DNA of 15,261 bases, from the NCBI GenBank assembly GCA_026770585.1, contig MU646554.1:129824-145084 (forward strand). The letters are read 5' to 3'. The notes beneath the pieces were generated by a model that was not told the DNA's origin, searched no databases, and was given only the letters and a program-made list of their open reading frames with translations. This DNA is from Baffinella frigidus (taxonomy: Eukaryota; Cryptophyceae; Cryptomonadales; Baffinellaceae). Made by a program: the position numbers and the translations under genes. Positions 13,758 through 15,261 of this stretch are shown here, piece by piece (the stretch's first letter is position 1; each line of letters begins with the position of its first letter).

Positions 13758-13940
13758 GCGTCTCTCTCTCTCTTTCTCTCTATCACACACACACTCTCTC
13801 TCTCTCTCTCGCTCTCTCGCTCTCTCGCACTCTCTCTCTCTCTCGCACTCTCTCTCCCACACACACTCTCTCTCTCTCTCTCGCACTCTCTCTCCCACAC
13901 ACACACTCACTCTCTCTCTCGCTATCTCTCTCTCTTTCTA
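13758..13940 (+). repeat. (TC)n microsatellite
   Basis: ctctctct with cacacacac and cgctctcg interruptions. It stands in the same place after ALEQ|gt as the shorter tract 12795-12862, so it was part of the segmental duplication. Confidence 0.9.
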
Positions 13941-13979
13941 CTGCCATTGCAATCTCGTCCAGACTGTGCACGCCCCCCC

Positions 13980-14149
13980 CACACACGCGGGCTACCAAGG
14001 GGAAATATCGCCGATTATTTCCGATTTTCCGTTGGGGTAGGTCTGGGAATAACCCTATGTCCGTTACGGATTGCCTACCGTAGGGTCTATGGATTATCCA
14101 CGTATGGGTCACAGGTCATGGTGAAATCCCTTCGCAGTCCGCTGTGTGG
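13980..14149 (+). mobile_element. 170-bp MITE-like element, copy B
   Basis: Ends cacacacgcgggctaccaag and cttcgcagtccgctgtgtgg. The interior cctatgtccgttacggattg...ccgtaggg matches the reverse complement of copy A (2161-2328). No coding capacity. Confidence 0.72.
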
Positions 14150-14170
14150 ACCCCAAACCAGAAACCGCAG

Positions 14171-14185
14171 GCGAAGTGGGAGCTG
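14171..14185 (+). pseudogene. Stub copy of block 17/20 start, with stop
   Basis: Acceptor accgcag, then AKWEL and TAA before CCCTACA repeat. Confidence 0.65.
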
Positions 14186-14241
14186 TAAACCCTACACCCC
14201 AACCCCAACCCCAAACCCCCTAAACCTTGACCCCACGCAAC

Positions 14242-14272
<31 letters not shown>
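14242..14272 (+). repeat. (TAA)n trinucleotide repeat, about 10 units
   Basis: cataataataataataataa pure run. Confidence 0.95.
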
Positions 14273-14273
<1 letters not shown>

Positions 14274-14382
14274 CAAACCCCAAACCCCAAACCCCAAACC
14301 CCAAACCCCAAACCCCAAATAAATGAAAAATAAACCCCAAACCCCAAGCCCCAAACCCCAAACCCCAAACCCCAAACCGCAG

Positions 14383-14463
14383 GCGAAGGGGGAGCAGGCA
14401 GCGGCAGCGAAAAAGGCAGACGAGGAAATCGCAGCGCTCAAACTCGAGGCCGCCCAGAGCAAG
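14383..14463 (+). CDS. Coding block 20, 27 codons, intronless relative of blocks 17+18
   Basis: AKGEQAAAAKKADEEIAALK then LEAAQSK, between ccgcag and AAG|gtcgga, phase 0-0. 81 bp equals 42+39 exactly. Highly charged helix. Confidence 0.8.
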
Positions 14464-14633
14464 GTCGGAACCCTACACCCTCTCAACACTCAACACGCAA
14501 CACGCAACACGCAACACTCAACACTCAACACTCAACATCAACCCTTAGACTCTAAACAGAAAGCAACAGCGCAAGGTTCTACGAGACCCTAGAAAAACCA
14601 CGGCCCCTCCTCAGGACTGTGAAAAACCCACGC

Positions 14634-14651
14634 GAGGCCGCAAAGAGCAAG
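14634..14651 (+). pseudogene. Shadow 1 of the block 20 tail
   Basis: EAAKSK with donor AAG|gtcaaa, no acceptor at its left edge. Confidence 0.65.
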
Positions 14652-14796
14652 GTCAAAACATAACGCCTAGAAAAAGCACAGGCCTTCCTTGGGACTGTTA
14701 AAACCACCAGGTGAGAAAACCGCTCTAATCGAGGCGTCTTTTGCGTCGCAGCAGAAGTTGACTGAGCAAAGTCAACACACACACTCTAGAACTTAG

Positions 14797-14814
14797 AAGG
14801 CCGCACAGAGCAAG
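14797..14814 (+). pseudogene. Shadow 2 of the block 20 tail, possible 18-bp microexon
   Basis: KAAQSK flanked by cttag on the left and gtcaaa on the right, phase 0-0. The pyrimidine content upstream is poor, so use as a microexon is uncertain. Confidence 0.5.
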
Positions 14815-15070
14815 GTCAAAAGAAAGCCTAGAAAATTCATGGGCCCTCCTCAGAACTTTGGAAACCCGCGTGCATGCATGGCAGTGTTGGTATTCATCGA
14901 GGTCTCTACCACCCAGTAGGCTTCGCAGAACGGCCCATTTAGTTTCGTAGAACTAATTGCTGGATTGCGTGTACAAGGACGTTTCATTAACCGACAGTTC
15001 GACCGGGGTTTCGGTGGAAATCTCCTGCGAAGTTGACTGTGTGGCTCGGCGCGACAATGTGCCACTACGG

Positions 15071-15120
15071 TTATACACGATTGACTTACGCCTGGAGTTG
15101 ACTTGACTATCGGACAGGAT
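15071..15120 (+). repeat. Copy of the intron 20 3' end with decoy acceptor
   Basis: Matches 15182-15233, including ggagttgact...ctatcggacag. The exon side differs after GA (GATAGTC against GAGCGCG). Confidence 0.75.
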
Positions 15121-15230
15121 AGTCACATGTCACTTGTACGTACTGTCACGTACATAGGTTTTAGCAACGACGTACATGTTGTTATATACGCACGACTTAC
15201 GCCTGAAGTTGACTTTTAACTATCGGACAG

Positions 15231-15261
15231 GAGCGCGCGAGTGCGGCGGAGGTGAAGGCCG
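15231..15261 (+). CDS. Coding block 21 (5' end of an exon)
   Basis: ERASAAEVKA plus one base, after ctatcggacag, phase 0, running off the window. Composition matches the other blocks. Confidence 0.65.

Larger units (their letters stand above)
13742..14382 (+). repeat. Intron 19, TC microsatellite, MITE copy B, TAA microsatellite
   Basis: (TC)n with CACACA at 13758-13940, the MITE at 13980-14149, a block 17/20 stub at 14171-14185, (TAA)n at 14242-14272 and CCCCAAA at 14277-14378. Confidence 0.7.
14464..15230 (+). other. Intron 20, duplicated AAQSK tails and duplicated 3' end
   Basis: (cacgcaa)/(cactcaa) repeat at 14480-14537. cctagaaaaa...gggactgt units at 14587, 14664 and 14827. AAQSK-type tails with donors at 14634-14651 and 14797-14814. 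14870-15065 is unique. The last 50 bp are duplicated (15071-15120, 15182-15233). Confidence 0.6.
1..15261 (+). other. Multi-exon gene for a long coiled-coil protein, both ends outside window
   Basis: Twenty-one blocks bounded by AG on the left and GT (twice GC) on the right join with consistent phase into one open frame of about 470 codons. The product is rich in Glu, Ala, Lys, Arg and Gln. It has recurrent leucines, almost no aromatic residues after the third block, and no Cys, which fits an extended alpha-helical coiled coil such as a cytoskeletal, basal-body or SMC/myosin-tail-like rod. No catalytic motif, membrane segment or signal peptide is visible. Joined blocks meet at AG|G in 17 of 20 junctions. 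Nearly all introns are phase 0, so most exons can be lost or duplicated without a frameshift. Family and function are not recognised. The chain rests on frame continuity and on conservation against decayed copies; transcript evidence is absent. Some blocks could be skipped, and some copies I call shadows could be alternative exons. Confidence 0.72.

Noticed and set aside
13643-14112. Frames through the TC tract (SLSLSL, ERERER)
   Set aside because: Simple-repeat artefacts; the true block 19 lies at 13673-13741 in a different context.
1-15261. tRNA or rRNA genes
   Set aside because: I saw no cloverleaf with conserved T-loop or box sequences and no rRNA core sequence in either strand by eye; a covariance search would be needed for certainty.

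Overview
The window looks like nuclear DNA of a eukaryote, most likely an algal protist. It appears to hold the middle of a single plus-strand gene broken into many tiny exons. I chain 21 coding blocks of 18 to 131 bp, about 1.41 kb of coding sequence in 15.26 kb. The chain stays open in one reading frame from the first base to the last. Joined, the blocks encode about 470 residues of charged, Ala/Glu/Lys-rich alpha-helical coiled coil. I see neither the true start codon nor the stop codon, and I recognise no named family.

The 20 introns are filled largely with degenerate plant-type telomere-like repeats (CCCTAAA, CCCTGAA, CCCTACA, CCCCAAA and mixtures), almost always with the C-rich strand on the coding strand. 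The TTTAGGG-type unit, GC-rich exons, two apparent GC-AG introns, loose donor consensus and near-constant G after the acceptor fit a dinoflagellate. A repeat-rich prasinophyte-type green alga is also possible. The organism is inferred, not proven.

Layout: 1-1594 holds the first four blocks, whose helix is less regular (a Pro-containing segment and the only aromatic-rich stretch). 1595-2659 is a long intron with a 156-bp tandem duplication and three foldback elements. 2660-8873 carries ten small coiled-coil exons, each with decayed copies of itself in the adjoining introns. 8874-10429 is a GA-microsatellite and unique-sequence intron. 10430-12303 carries three exons and a 32-bp minisatellite. 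12304-14463 contains a segmental duplication of two to three exons. 14464-15261 ends in the first bases of a further exon.

The most striking points are: (1) a 72-bp intron made almost wholly of CCCTAAA repeats that is present in one copy of a duplicated exon (13026-13097) and precisely absent in the other (14383-14463); (2) partial exon copies ('exon shadows') throughout the introns, several with splice-site-like ends and some with in-frame stops; (3) a foldback element (2378-2517) inserted with a 5-bp duplication into one shadow; (4) two copies of a 170-bp terminal-inverted-repeat element in opposite orientations; (5) a 40-bp dispersed element bounded by AAGTTGAC/GTCAACTT. Together these suggest a gene where intron gain, exon duplication and exon decay can be seen in progress.
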